Shown piece by piece: positions 13,436 through 25,916 of a stretch of DNA of 64,000 nt. The notes under the pieces are model-generated. The model had not been told where the DNA came from. It did no database searches and worked only from the letters and a program-made list of their open reading frames with translations. The stretch comes from Hyperoodon ampullatus (lineage: Eukaryota; Chordata; Mammalia; Artiodactyla; Ziphiidae), in the NCBI GenBank assembly GCA_949752795.1, contig OX457072.1, forward strand, positions 372,001 to 436,000, read 5' to 3'. The number at the start of each line of letters is the position of its first letter. The first letter of the stretch is position 1. The position numbers were made by a program, and so were the translations under genes.

Positions 13436-14179
13436 GTCGTTTGCTGGGGTTCATCTTAGATTTTCCTCAACAAGATTTGAATGTGTACACTTGTACTTTC
13501 CTAGCAGTCATTATTGGTGCTCAATTTTAGTGGGAAGAATAGAGACTAAGTTGGTCCCAAGACCAGTGTCCAGTGCAGGGTGAGGACCACGCCTTTTGCG
13601 CACCTTGGACTCAAGACCCTGGGTCCTCCTCACAAATAAGTCTAGGGGGTAACGCCTGAGGTTGTTGTGAAAGCACTTTATCAAGGATGGGATCTCATCT
13701 TATGGAGGAGGGCCTGGAACAGGTGAGGGTGACTGGTCAGAGGTCAGGCTCCGCTGTGACTTTGGGCACCAGGGCGTTGGTCTCCTGGGAGACCCTGTGT
13801 GACCCATGTGCGTGGAGGTGCAGCAGAGGGAGTTTTTAGGAGTCGTCCGGCACAAGTAGATGCGTGTGGGTTGGGGTCATCGTGGAGGAGTCATCTCAGT
13901 TGCTCTTTTAACAGGAAATAAGCAGTGGTGAGAGCGCTCCTGGGGAAAGAAACTTCAGTGGCAATTTCCTTCCTTTGATTTCCGCTCTTCAAAAAGGCTA
14001 CCTCTTAAAGAGACATAATTCCCTTGGGATTTGAGGTCCAGAATCTTTTTTATCATTGCTGTGGTTGGAAATCCTCTTTTAAGGGGACATACTTAAGAAA
14101 TCTTTCACCATTTTGAAAAATAAAATTGTTGCAGGTAGGTTCACCACCCAGGTTAACGGCAGGAGAGTAAAATGTCACT

Positions 14180-14555
14180 GAAAGAGAATACGTACTAAAT
14201 CCTGAAACCAGTGATGCTCAAAGAACCGCCCAAAAAGAACGAAGCACTGACCCGTGTGAAACATGGTGCTGAATGAAAGAAGCCCACACAAAAGGCCACA
14301 CGTCGTAGGATCCCGTTTATATGAAACGAACAGAACAGACAAGCCCATGGTGACAGGACACAGGGTGGTGGTGGCCAGGCGGAGGGGAGCAGGGAGTGAC
14401 CGCTGATGGGCACGGGGTCTGATGGGTTGATGGCTACATTCTGGGGCCAGACAGCACTGTGCATGTGCTAAATGCCGCTGAACTGTGCCCTTCAAAATGG
14501 TTAATTTTATGTTGTGTGAATTTCACCTCAGTCCTTAAACATGGGGGGGGAATGA
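14180..14555 (+). repeat. Old L1 3' fragment
   Basis: Sense-oriented L1 3' end: GTGCTGAATGAAAGAAGCC, then a GATCCCGTTTATATGAAACG segment, a TGGTGGTGGCCAGGCGGAGG segment, and CTGAACTGTGCCCTTCAAAA before a short GGGGGGGG run. Same family layout as the fragment at 1-1,060. Confidence 0.75.
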
Positions 14556-17500
14556 ACTGACTGCCTAAAAAGTGTTTACACTGAGCTATAAAAACAGCTA
14601 CAAATGTCTCATAAGTCCAGTTGGAGAAGAATAGTTTCTAAATGGAACATCTGGGCATGATTTCACGTATCTCAAAAAGACCCAACTAGGGAATAGGGGC
14701 TCAGAAAGCAAATGCCTATTATTTAACCTTAACCATAAGGGTTATTTTGGGGAAATTAGGACATATGTTTAGTGAAATGGGCACCCCTCTAAATCAGTCA
14801 TTACCTTTATTGTTCAATGAACAATCCTTAAGAAAACTGTTGTATATCTATCTACCTAATCAGTGATAGAGACATTGACAAAGGGGAAAACCAGCAGATT
14901 ACAAAAGGCTTGACACACCCACCAGGTTGATCACAGGAAGAGGAGGAGAGAACCCCAGACCTCCTGAAAGATCCTCTGAACTGTGTAGGCCAAGCGTTAA
15001 CTGTTGTCAAGATTACTGCCCTAATAGTGTTTCAGAAACTCTCCAATAAAAATAAATTCACCCTGTTGTCAGTTGGGTAAAGAAGTTCTGCTCCGACCGG
15101 TCCTTGCATGTCTCTCTCTATCAGTCATTCGTTAACACAGCACCTGGGTGTGGACGCAGGGGTGAAGTCACAGTTCAGTCTGACTTTCCAGTGGGGAAGC
15201 ACTGACAGTCTAAGAAGAGTTTTGCTGGAGTGGGTGGGGCTTCGCCGAGAAGGCCTTCAGGGTGTGACTTGTAGGTTCATCTGGTTGCTAGGCAGACACC
15301 CATGGAAGAGCACGTTCCCACCCACAAGTTCATTCCTATTATCTTTTGACCAAAAATAGCCTGTCATGCTGGAGCCAAGTGTTATTTAGCCTCGTGTCCT
15401 CGTGTCCTCAGTAGCAGTTAATAGAGCATTCAGTAAAAACCTGACTAAGAAACGATGAAGTCTGAACCAAAGCAAACGGTCACAGTAGTTCTTGGCCATA
15501 TAAAAATTCTTTTAGTAGCAATCTCAGAAGTGGCCCAGGTCTACCCCCTTGCTCCACCACCTTCCCCCGATGACTGGGGGACAGAGTAGAACCCGGTTCA
15601 CTTGGGGTGATTGGGCCGTGTCCGCCTGGCTGACGCGAGGGGACTTGCTGTTCAGAAGCAAACCCAAAGCTTCTGGAGGGAACGTCGCTGGTCACTGAAC
15701 GGAGGCATCAGAGGGGAAGGTGGGGGCCTTGGAACCACGGCCCCTGAGTTGCGTCTTGACCCTCAGTCGTCAGCAGGACGAGTAGTTCTGCCTCCCCCGG
15801 GGGTCGGGTGATTTGATGAGCTCACACGTGGAAGCGGCCCTGCACACCCTACAACACCGCAGAAGGAGTGGTTCTTCCCTCCCTCCCCCTCCTTTGTTTT
15901 TCTTTTCTAATTAACTAAAAAGTAAAACTCAGGCCAGCATTGATGTAAGTCTTTCTTGTCTTGTTTTTACAAATAAAACAGGAAGAGAAAGATGAGTAAG
16001 TTAGAAGAACGATAACTAGAAGTTGGGAGTGTTCCATTTTTTTTCCAGGAAAGAAAATAGATCCAGTTGGAAGTTGCTGGCCTTGTCAATTATCTGATAA
16101 TAATGGGAGAGAATGGGTAACGAAGCCAGTGGAGTTAAACCGTACAGAGAGATTTAGTTAAAACAGGGATCAAAGAAACCAGAAGGAAGATCAGCTGATA
16201 CAAGAACATAAAAGCACTGCTCCCTGTCCCTCCAGGTTAGTAATTTATCTAGTGAATTTACCTGGCAGCACAGTAAGTCTCTACTTCAGCAAATGGGCAG
16301 GATTTGTTTTTTTTTTGCTTTTTCATTCATTTCTTCTCTTACAAGTCTCAACACTCCCCCTCTCCCTGCACTCTTCTCACAAAAATCATAATTACCTACC
16401 AGTAGGGGACCAGTAGTTGTAAAACTTTTGAACTTTTAAAAAATAGAATCCAAAGAGGAAGCTCCGTGTTAATAACAAACCCACGTGGAGCTATTCTGTT
16501 CAAAATTGGGAGGTGGCGTGTCGGGCCACCCAGCCCCCAGCCAGCTCCTAGGGCCACGTGGTTGGAAAGTAAGTATTGAGGACCGACTGCAGCTCTGAAC
16601 ATCGCACACATCAGGACGGTTCTTTCTCTCCCTCTCTCAGGGTAACAGCCTGTGGCAGTAGCCGTTATTGTGAGGGCCCTGGGTCATGTGATTCAGAAGC
16701 TAAGTGGGGTGTTCCTTGTTAATCTCAAATAGGAAGTGCAAATACTTAATTATGCTTTCATTAAGTGCCTTCTCAAATTTGCAGAATCTTACGCATTTTT
16801 ATTATAGGTAGAATACTCTTAAATCTTTAGTTTGCCAGTGAAATGCCTGTCTTTTCATGTGGGACACGGAAGTGGAAAGAAAAGCAGTTTCCCTGTCACT
16901 GTAGCCCCGCTTTCCTTTCCTTCAGCTCTCCAACTAGATGGCAGATCAGGCGGTGGCATTGTTCACTACAGTTCACTACAGGCATCACCCGTGATGCCAC
17001 CACCAAATTCAAGACAAAATAAATTAGTCTTTATTGAAAAACAAATTATTGTGTTGTTGAAATAAACACCCTGACGCTCCTGAGACTAAGTAATAACTTG
17101 GCTGCACGTCTGTGAGGTGGGCCTGGAGCCCGGTCCATCAGATCCCAGCGCCTACATCTTTGGTGCTACAGCCTACACGTAATTACTTCCAGTTTTAGGG
17201 GAATTCATTTCTGTAAATTTCCCATTTGCCTTATAGTCATAATCCCCGGCCCTCAAGTCAGAAATCTGACCATTTCTTGTCGGGGGTGTTGATGTTAGAT
17301 TCTTGGTGTTTTCCATTGTTTTTGTTAAACAACAGCAGTGAGCCGTCTGTGCTGGAATTATCTTGAGTGGCCAGGAGGAGCATCAGATCCATAGGAGATA
17401 ATCACACTGAGTGCGTCAGGTCTAGTTCGGCATTTTTCTTTTCTGTTTACTTAGACACTTATTAATGAAAATATGACTTCTAAGAAAGATCGTTTTCATT

Positions 17501-18454
17501 ACTGTTTTTTTTTTTTTTAAAGCAAGATAATTTGCTCCTTTCCCTAGAATCACTAACAGTGAAGAGGATGGTCCCGAAGGCCCCTGGACCTGGACCGGGA
17601 TCGCATGTTGTGAGCAGCCTCAGATCAGGCATTTCAGCACTATGTACAAGGGAGGTAGTAGTACAGCTGCTGCTTTCACTGGTTGCGGCTGTAAAAATAA
17701 GTCACACAAAGAGTAAAGGGAATTTAATACTCCCCCCTCCACTGGTGTTCATTCCACATCTTTCTCGTGAACGTAGGCATGTCTGTAAACAAAGGAGAAT
17801 GGTTGCTTTTCCCTTTGGTATCTTTAAGGGTGTCCCTTTCCAGTTTCTGCCTCTTCGCAGCAACAGACGTCAGTGTGTGCGCACCTGTCTCCTTCTTTAC
17901 GGATCTTTATGGGGAAACATGACAGACGTATGGGCGATGCCCAGTTGCAGAGTGTAGTGAACGACTGTAGGGCCACCCATGAAGCCACCACCAAATTCAA
18001 GGGACAAAATGTGCTGGGTGTCCAGGCATCACCCCCAGCGTGCTCCTCCTGGTGACGCCCCGTCCCCCCAAGATCACTGCTGTCCTCTGGTTTCCTCCAT
18101 GGTTTTCTGTATAGTTTTCGCAATGGGAACAGCAGGCTGTCTTTGGAAAAGTGCATGAAGGAAGGCTACTTCATGTGTGAGCTCATGGTAATAGAATAGA
18201 CTGAGGAGGCAGGTCTGTCTCAGGTATCAGAGCGCACTGGTGATAGCGTTTGGTCGAAAGTATACGCGTCTGTCAGAAAACCTGGGCTGACAGATTTTAT
18301 GTGGAATGTGGCTGTTCCTGCTTCCACACTGGTGAGTAGATCACGTGACACTTTTTAAATGATAAGGACCACCTGGGAATGAGACCAGCCTAAGAACTGT
18401 CTGCAGTTCCAGATAGCAGCATGCAGCAAGAATTCCTTATTTCCCTTGTAACTG

Positions 18455-18479
18455 AGTGTGTGTGTGTGTGTGTGTGTGT
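18455..18479. repeat. (TG)n microsatellite
   Basis: About 12 uninterrupted TG units, beginning after ACTGAG. Intronic and likely length-polymorphic. Confidence 0.95.
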
Positions 18480-18924
18480 CATTTCCTGCCGAGGTAGAAC
18501 AGAAATGTGCAAAGAACTTGTTTTATAATACAAAGTTGTGCTAGTTAATATTTTTATATCCTAGATCTTGAGGAAAGAATCTAGATTAGGAAAGACATTT
18601 TTTAATATTACTAGCAGATAGCCTACAAAATGTGAGGCCTTCCAAAGTTACAAATTTATCTTTCACAGTTATATAATAAATTTAAGCAGTGGTTCAAAGG
18701 AATAGTGCAGAAGGCTTAATTTCAGGTCTGTGTGTCTTTCATTTCCTTTCTTCAGTTTCTCTATCTGTTGAATAAAATTTGAAAAATATTGTCCTGAAAT
18801 TCATTGAACTAGCCTTGGAAAATGTTCAGTAATTCCCCACATCTATAAGGTATTTGTGGGATATTCGTAGCAGAGAGTGGTCTCTGAGGTCAGAATGCCC
18901 AACCGACGTGATGCCATCACTGTC

Positions 18925-19655
18925 TAATTCAGAAACAGTGTCATCACCCCCAAAAGAAACGCCTTCCCCATGGGCAGTCACTCCCCACCCTCCAGCCCCT
19001 GGCAGCCACTAATCTGCACTGTGTCTCTGTGAATTTGCATATACTGAACACTTCGTATAAAGGAACCATCCGGGCTTCCCTGGTGGTGCAGTGGTTGAGA
19101 GTCCGCCTGCCGATGCAGGGGACATGGGTTCGTGCCCCGGTCCAGGAAGATCCCACATGCCGTGGAGCGGCTAGGCCCGTGAGCCATGGCCACTGAGCCT
19201 GCACATCCGGAGCCTGTGCTCCGCAACGGGAGAGGCCACAACAGTGAGAGGCCCGCGTACCACAAAAAACAATAATAATAAAATAAAAAAATAAATAAAG
19301 GAACCATCCTGGCTTCTTCCACTGAGCATCATGTTTTCGAGGTTCATCCATGTTGTATCGTGTGTCAGTACGTCACTCCTTTTTATGGCTGCCTGATACT
19401 CTGTTGTATGGATATGCCAGAGTTATTTATCCATTCATCAGTTGATGCACATCTGGGTTGCTTCCATGTTACTTTCTGGCTGTCATGAACAGTAATACTG
19501 CTATGAACATTCACGATGCACATATGGACGTAAGTCTTCAGTTCTCTTGGGTTGATAGCTAGAAGTGGGATTGCTGGGTCTATGCCAAAGTGTTTTCCAA
19601 AGTGACTGCCCCATTTTCCTGTCTCACCAGCATATTGATGTAGTTTAGTCACTGA
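18925..19655 (-). repeat. Old L1 3' end, split by a SINE
   Basis: Read on the minus strand this is an L1 ORF2 end and 3' UTR. The plus-strand text AGTCACTCCCCACCCTCC, GTTCATCCATGTTGTATCG and CCATTCATCAGTTGATGCAC is the reverse complement of the usual L1 3' region. A CHR SINE at 19072-19294 interrupts it. Confidence 0.8.
19072..19294 (+). mobile_element. CHR-family tRNA-derived SINE
   Basis: Begins GGGCTTCCCTGGTGGTGCAG and carries the tRNA-derived B-box region GGGTTCGTGCCCCGGTCC, then the family body ending GAGAGGCCCGCGTACC and an A-rich AATAATAATA tail. A perfect 15-bp target-site duplication ATAAAGGAACCATCC flanks it (19057-19071 and 19295-19309). Inserted into an old L1. Confidence 0.95.
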
Positions 19656-19954
19656 TTATCTAATCTCCTCAGGATCTCAAGGTTGCCATGGCTCCCATCA
19701 GTTTGCTCGTGATCTCCTGGGCCATCTGGTAGTGTCTGCTCTGGCAGCCAAACCTCTGAAGGAAATGCATTTCAGTATCAAGGCAAAAGTTTGTTTAGTT
19801 GATTCGAGGTTGTCTCGTGTGTGTATGAGGGTGACATAGAAGGACGTAAGGTGACACAAGCTACCTTCTGGAAGACAGTCGAGGGCACAGAGGGAGGGAG
19901 GTAGATGGTAGAGAGTGGATCTTGAGTGGCACTGAGGGTTAGAGATCACTTCCA

Positions 19955-20252
19955 GACTTCATGGTCTCAGGACCCCTTAATACTCTTCAAAATTACTGAC
20001 ACCCCCAAGGAGATTTTTTTAATGTGGTTATATTGATCAATAATTACTATATTAGAAAATAAGGGCTTCCCTGGTGGCACAGTGGTTGAGAGTCCGCCTG
20101 CCGAAGCAGGAGACATGGGTTCGTGCCCCGGTCCGGGAAGATCCCACATGCCGCGGAGCGGCTGGGCCTGTGAGCCATGGCCGCTGAGCCTGCGTGTCCG
20201 GAGCCTGTGCTCCACAATGGGAGAGGCCACAGCAGTGAGAGGCCCGTGTACT

Positions 20253-20288
<36 letters not shown>

Positions 20289-20680
20289 ATATTAGAAAAT
20301 AAAATGGAAAATTAAATATTTATTAGTTCACCTAAAAATCCTAAGAATAAACCCATTAAATAATAACATAAATAGAATTTTTATGAAAAATATTTTCTAA
20401 ACCAAGACAACCTTAGTGAGAAGAGTAGCCTTATTTTATGTTTTCTGCAGATCTCTTTAATGTCTGGACTAACAGAAAACGATGGATTGTCATCTCTGCT
20501 CTGCATTCAGTCAGTCCTGTATTGTACATAGTGTAGCCTCTAGAAAACTCCACTGTACACTCATGAAAGAAGGGGAAATAAGGTCTCAGGACATAGTTCT
20601 GGCCTTGCTGGTCCCTTGAAAGGGTCTTACAGACCCAGGGGTCTCCAGACCCCACTTTCAGAATTCCTGGTCTGAAATAT
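19955..20680. repeat. Unassigned old interspersed repeat
   Basis: Segments such as CAGGACCCCTTAATACTCTT, GATCTCTTTAATGTCTGG and GGTCTCCAGACCCCACTTTC look like a widespread ancient mammalian repeat, interrupted by a young SINE. I cannot assign the family or orientation by eye. Confidence 0.4.
20063..20285 (+). mobile_element. Young CHR SINE with long poly(A)
   Basis: Starts GGGCTTCCCTGGTGGCACAG and ends in an unbroken run of about 30 A. Flanked by a perfect 17-bp duplication ACTATATTAGAAAATAA (20046-20062 and 20286-20302). The perfect duplication and long A tail suggest a recent insertion. Confidence 0.96.
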
Positions 20681-23600
20681 TCCATCTCCAGGTAATCTGT
20701 CTTACAAGAAAGCGATGAGTACTACATGACAGTAGGTACAGAGCAATTAGCAACTGCACGAAACAATTTTAGGAACATTTTACACCCAATATAAATGCTT
20801 CGTTTAAAAAAAAAAATTCTGAGATCTCTGAGGATGAATTTAACTCAGTGAACAGGTTACATCCCATCTTGAGGGTGACGTCACCATTGTGGTTTAAATC
20901 TTCTGCAGCAAATTCCACTCCACCCACACCCAAAAGAAAGTGATTCAGGCAGTCTTAGATTACCCGGTGAAGATGTGGGAGTAGTTAGATGAGGCAGTAT
21001 CAGATGGAAAAATAACTCTAAAATAACATAGAAAACAGGCCCGGTGAGCAGGCGTGTCGGGAAACAACCTGGTGAGCTCAGGGAGAGCTCTCCGCCTTGC
21101 TTCCTCCCCATGGGCTGCAGCCGGGGACCTGCTTCCAGGCGACACTGGCCGTCGCCCTCGGTACAGGGAGGCTGCGCCAGTCTATAAAATCAGTGGGAAA
21201 TATGTACGTTCAGCATCCTTTCGGGTAGTGGTGAGGCCGGAGCCCCTGCTCCTTCCCCGTCTATCTGTGATGTTTCTAGAACTCCTCTTGCTGTCGTCCT
21301 CAGGCACACTCTGCTCTCGTGGCCTCTTCTTTGTGCCAGGCAGCCCTGCCGTGGCTGCCCCAGGACTAGCCCCGGTCCTCTTCCTCTTGTCAGAGCAACC
21401 GAGAGCGTCGGGGGTAAGGGTTAGAGGCTGCCTTTCTCAGCCAGAAATTCAGCAGTTGATGTGGGGTCTCGGCTCGATTGTTTTCCCTGGAGGGCAAACC
21501 TGGGCTCTCGTCTGCCCAGGAGAGACACCTGAATGTGGCATCATTTCAGACACTTATGCTGAATTTGTGAGACTTTTTTCGGAGATGGCCTCAAGTCGGT
21601 CTCTTCCCTTTGTGACTCATTTGTGTATTTTCTACTTAGATTTTTACAGCTTCCAGAATATCCCACAAACAAGAAAATGCAGGCAACAGAATGGGTTTTC
21701 TCATTCTAAGAAATCAGTAACTTTGCTCCAGGTATCTCTATCTGTGTACTAATCCTTAATAATCTTTGCAGCACTTTTTTCTCTCTTAGGGAGCTGGTAA
21801 TTATTAAAACAACAAATCAGAAACTGTTTCTGAAGTTAACTACAGTGCTCTGTATTTGTAATTTTTTACTGCAGATGAGTTGGAAAATGTTGTCTTGTTT
21901 TGTTTTAATCAATACCCCAAGGCCTTTGCGCATGAACAAGGTATTCAGCCAGCCAGGCTTGTGTCTCAGCCTGTAGAAGGCATGTGTCCCAGACGGCTGG
22001 CTGTTTCTAGCTACCTCGTGCTGCTGCACCCTCCCAGAAAGCCTGTGCTGCTCCCACCCCCCTCAGCCGCTGCATGCTTAGAAGTGGGAGAATCAGAGTC
22101 CTGCAGGGAGCACAGCGGGGCCAGGAGGTTTCAGGGCTCACCTGCAGTGCAGATGAAGGCGTCCGCTGTGTGCCCCATCGGGCTCCAGGCCCCCAGAGCG
22201 AACACCCAGCTCCAGAAGCACGGGGAGCGGGAGCCCCGAGGCCTGGCTGTGAGGAGCAGTATTCCCGCTGACCCGCCACCTCTGTTGCAGTCCCAAGTCT
22301 CAAGCAGTCCAGTTAGATTCAAAGAATGTGGTGCGGCCAGCCTCCTCCGGCTCTCCTGGGGGGTCTCCCCAGGTGAAGATGTGCGAGAAGGCACCTCTTA
22401 ACACTTGCAGCAGCTGGTCACACTCAGAGGCGGCCTTTGCCTTGGAGAGAGTGGAAGAGCTGAGCCCGCCCTAGAGGAGGCCCTGGGTCCTGGGCCACAG
22501 GGACTGCCTCTGGGGGAGTGTGCTCGGCTCCCGCAAGGAGCTGCAGTGTTCGCTCCCTCCAGGGCACTCCAGTCACCAGCCGCGTTTGCCTTCGCAAAGG
22601 TCACTTTTCAAGTTTACCCACCTTTCCCACTAGGAAAGTTCTTCTTTAGGTTATTTTTCTAAAAGTCTAAGATTTAGTGAAGGCAGCTGCAGTAAAAAGC
22701 CTGTTGACAGATAGATTATGACCTGTTTCTTGAGGAAATTAAGGTATCCTTTTTCCATTATTTGCTCACAAGGTTATATGGAAGACAAAGAGTATTTGAA
22801 ATTTAGATTCCCAGACTCAGCAAATAGATAATAAAAGTCTGACTCTCTCTCAGTAGTATTCTACCACTTTTTGAAGTCACCAAAACGGCCAGTCCAGTTG
22901 GTAAAAGCAGGCGTTTAGCTTCAAGCAGATGTGCACAGAATGTCAAGGGGTGTGTTTGTTTTTTCTCTGCAAGTCCACCTGGATTAGTAGTTTTTGTTGT
23001 CCTGGCCCAGCTTTTCTTTTGAGTAGTTTCATCATCGGGCTGGGGGGTGGGGAGAAAGAGGGAAGAAATGAGAGAAATTGGTCTACACGTGATGACCTTT
23101 AAGTGTCAGCCTTTTTCTCTTCATCCAGCTTTGCCAGCGTTCTGTCGCCAGCATCACACCCTGACACTCTTCACGTGCCGTTTATCGTATTTGCTGTCCT
23201 GGATGTCCTCTCAGAGTTTTTTTTCTATATCAGCGTGTTTAAAAGTGGAAGTTAAATGTTAGATTTTGGTAGGGTACTTTAAAAGTACTAAATAGACTAA
23301 CCATCACAATAAGGCAAGGAAAAGCAAAAAGAAAGGAAGAAATAAAACTGTCTCTACTTCGGATGACATGATGGTCTATGTTGAAAATCCCAAGGAATCT
23401 ACAAAAGAAAAAAGAAAATTCCGAAAACTAGTAAGTCAGTTCAGCAAAGTAGCAGCATACAAGATTAACATTCACAAGTCAGTCACATTTCTGTATACTG
23501 GCAATGAACCCTTGAAAATCAAAATTAAAAATACAGCATTTACAGTTGCCCAAAAAGGAGTATTTAGGTATAAATCTAACAAAACATGTCAGGACTTGTA

Positions 23601-23796
23601 TGCTGCAAACTACAAAACACTGATTAAAGAAATCAGAGAAGATCTAAATAAATGGAAGGGTGTGCCACGTTCATGGAGTGGAAGACTCAACATTGTAAAG
23701 ATGCTAGTTCTCCCCAAAAGATGGTATAGGCTTGATGCAATACCCATTAAAGTCCCAGCAAAAATTTTTGTAGATATCCAGGCCTATTCTAAACTT

Positions 23797-25419
23797 CTTT
23801 TTTTTCTTTTTGAAATTTAAGGAAAAAATTTATTGAAGACCTGAAAAGCAATTTGTAAAATATTGACTTTTCCAGAAAACTGTAGCTACCCAATGCATTG
23901 TGTCTATCATGTTAAAACGTGATTAGGGGCTTCCCTGGTGGCGCAGTGGTTGAGAGTCCACCTGCCGATGCAGGGGACGCGGGTTCGTGCCCTGGTCCGG
24001 GAAGATCCCACATGCCGCTGAGCGGCTGGGCCCGTGAGCCATGGCCGCTGAGCCTGTGCGTCCGGAGCCTGTGCTCCGCAACGGGAGAGGCCACAACAGT
24101 GAGAGGCCCACGTACCAAAAAAAAAAAAAAAAAAAAAAAAATGATTAGACACAAATATAAAAACCATGAAACAAGCCACCATTCTTTGACAATCTGAGCA
24201 AAGATAAAATGCCTAAGGAACAACATGAATGACTTGCACAGGATGGGCTCTTCACTGTCAGCACCATAAAAAGGGGGGGAGCACAAATGGATGAGCGTTT
24301 TCAGTTAGACACGCTGGACTGAACCTTTGGCACTAGGAATCAGAGCATTTTGTCATGTAGCATTAACACATATTATAAAAGTGTGTCGTGTCAAAGGAAT
24401 AGAACCACCAGCATTCAAACACAGCTTTGTCAGCTAAGCAGTAAAACACTCTACAGTACGTCTCTCTGTTGTCCATCATTGAATACACTGCTAGCAACTT
24501 AGAAATGGAAAAAAAAAAAAAAAGAAAAGAAAAAAAGGAGCTGTAACCCCTTTTATTTTCTGTTTAAAATCAATCAGAAAACAAACATCACTTCTGTTAT
24601 ACACTAACGTTTCCAAAGTACATCATTTGTATAGGAGAAGGACTAAGAAACAAAAACGTGTTTACAGAGATCCAAACACGAGGGCGTATAAGCACCTCAC
24701 GCAGCTTTCCGCTCATGCTCAGGAGGAGCCACTTCGTGATCACTGGCACTAAACAGAGTTCTTCGCCAGGTGTTCTGGGAAATCGTGGAGATAAGTCAGT
24801 AATAAAGCAAGGCTCTTCTCATCCAGAGGTGTAGAGGCCAACATTGCTCCAATACGTACAAACAATCTCAGCAGATGCGGCGCTCCATGCACTTTGGACA
24901 TGGCGCATCAGGGTGATCTGCGAGGATTTCAGTGTACTGTGGTCTCAATTTGCAGAGCAGCTGAGTGCCCAACATTACACTGAAGTATTCCTTGATCCCT
25001 GCCATAGCTTCATTAACAGCATACTCCTTATTTTCTGTGTTTCCTCAAGATTTCTTGTAATTTGCAGAATCCTCTGTGGAATCCACATTCTTCTTGTCAG
25101 GAGGATAAAAGAGCTGTTTTTGCCAGGTAATTAAGTCCCAGTCTTCAACAAGCCATGGTTTTAGTTCTTCAGGAATCTTTAACTTCGACTCTGTTCATGA
25201 ATGTTTCCTCATTTTCAACAGTAGAAGCTACTCGGGCCCTTTTCTTGCCGAGGAGACTGAGGTGTCTCACTCGTACTACCACCATCTCCATTTCCAGGTG
25301 TTTTCTGTTTGTTCTTTTTTGTTTTCACTTCAACATTTTTCTGTTGCAAACCAGAAGTCTTCTTTCTAGGGGCAACCCCTCTCATCTTCCCCTCTGCATA
25401 CTGCTCCTGATTGGCTTTG
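23797..25419 (-). pseudogene. MORF4L1: MORF4L1 (MRG15) processed pseudogene, 5'-truncated
   Basis: MORF4L1 is a chromodomain protein of NuA4 and Sin3 complexes; this is a dead intronless copy. Minus-strand frame 25215-25419 gives KANQEQYAEGKMRGVAPRKK, then KKTSGLQQKNVEVKTKKNK and TPGNGDGGSTSETPQ, all diagnostic. The MRG domain follows with frameshifting deletions, for example around 24,945, and ends at a TGA (24697-24699) after a PPE...RKAA-like tail. The 3' UTR extends to an AATAAA (minus strand, near 23,829) and an A tail seen as T-rich 23,796-23,811. The N-terminal chromodomain is missing because of 5' truncation. It is embedded in an L1 and carries a SINE at 23,927. Confidence 0.93.
23927..24141 (+). 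mobile_element. CHR SINE inside the MORF4L1 pseudogene
   Basis: Starts GGGCTTCCCTGGTGGCGCAG and ends with GAGAGGCCCACGTACC and about 25 A. Flanked by TGATTAG (23920-23926 and 24142-24148), a short duplication. It is inserted in the 3' UTR of the pseudogene in the opposite orientation, so it is the youngest layer of this nest. Confidence 0.93.
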
Positions 25420-25884
25420 TTTGGAAATGCAAAGGAACTAGAGTAGATAAAACAGTTTTGAAAAAAGGATAAAATGGGAGGAATCACACCCAATTTCAAA
25501 ACTTATGATATGGCTACAAGAAACTGCGGCATTGGTGGAGGGATGACCCTGTGATCAGCGGAGAGAACTTGGGAAGCGGCCTGTGGGATTATGGCCAAAT
25601 GATTCCTGACCAAGGTGCAAACAAAGCAATTTGGTGGAGGAAGGATAGTCTTCAACTAACTGGACATATATGGGCAAAAAATTAATCTCAACCTAAATCT
25701 CATACCTCACAATAGATCTTAGGTTTAAATATAAAACATAAAACTATAAAGAAAACCTTTGGGACTTATTGAGTAAAGAGTTCTGAGATGTGACAACAAA
25801 AGCAAGACAAGCTACAGACTGTGAGAAAATCTTTGCAAACCTTATATCGTAGACTATATAATGAAGTCTCAAAACTCAACAGTA

Positions 25885-25885
25885 A

Positions 25886-25913
<28 letters not shown>
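25885..25913. repeat. (CA)n microsatellite
   Basis: About 14 CA units within the 3' part of the L1 at 23,290-26,530. Confidence 0.95.

Positions 25914-25916
<3 letters not shown>

Noticed and set aside
18978..19351. Open frames with repeated AEHRLRTRRLSGHGS-like peptides, here and at every SINE.
   Set aside because: They are translations of CHR SINEs read backwards, not a protein family; the same peptide recurs at each SINE copy.
21054..21752. 232-codon plus-strand open frame.
   Set aside because: Exons A and B already join in phase across this region, and the peptide resembles no SPIDR segment or other family I know.
24844..25134. Plus-strand frame of 96 codons with a hydrophobic C-terminus.
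   Set aside because: It is the antisense of the MORF4L1 pseudogene's MRG domain.
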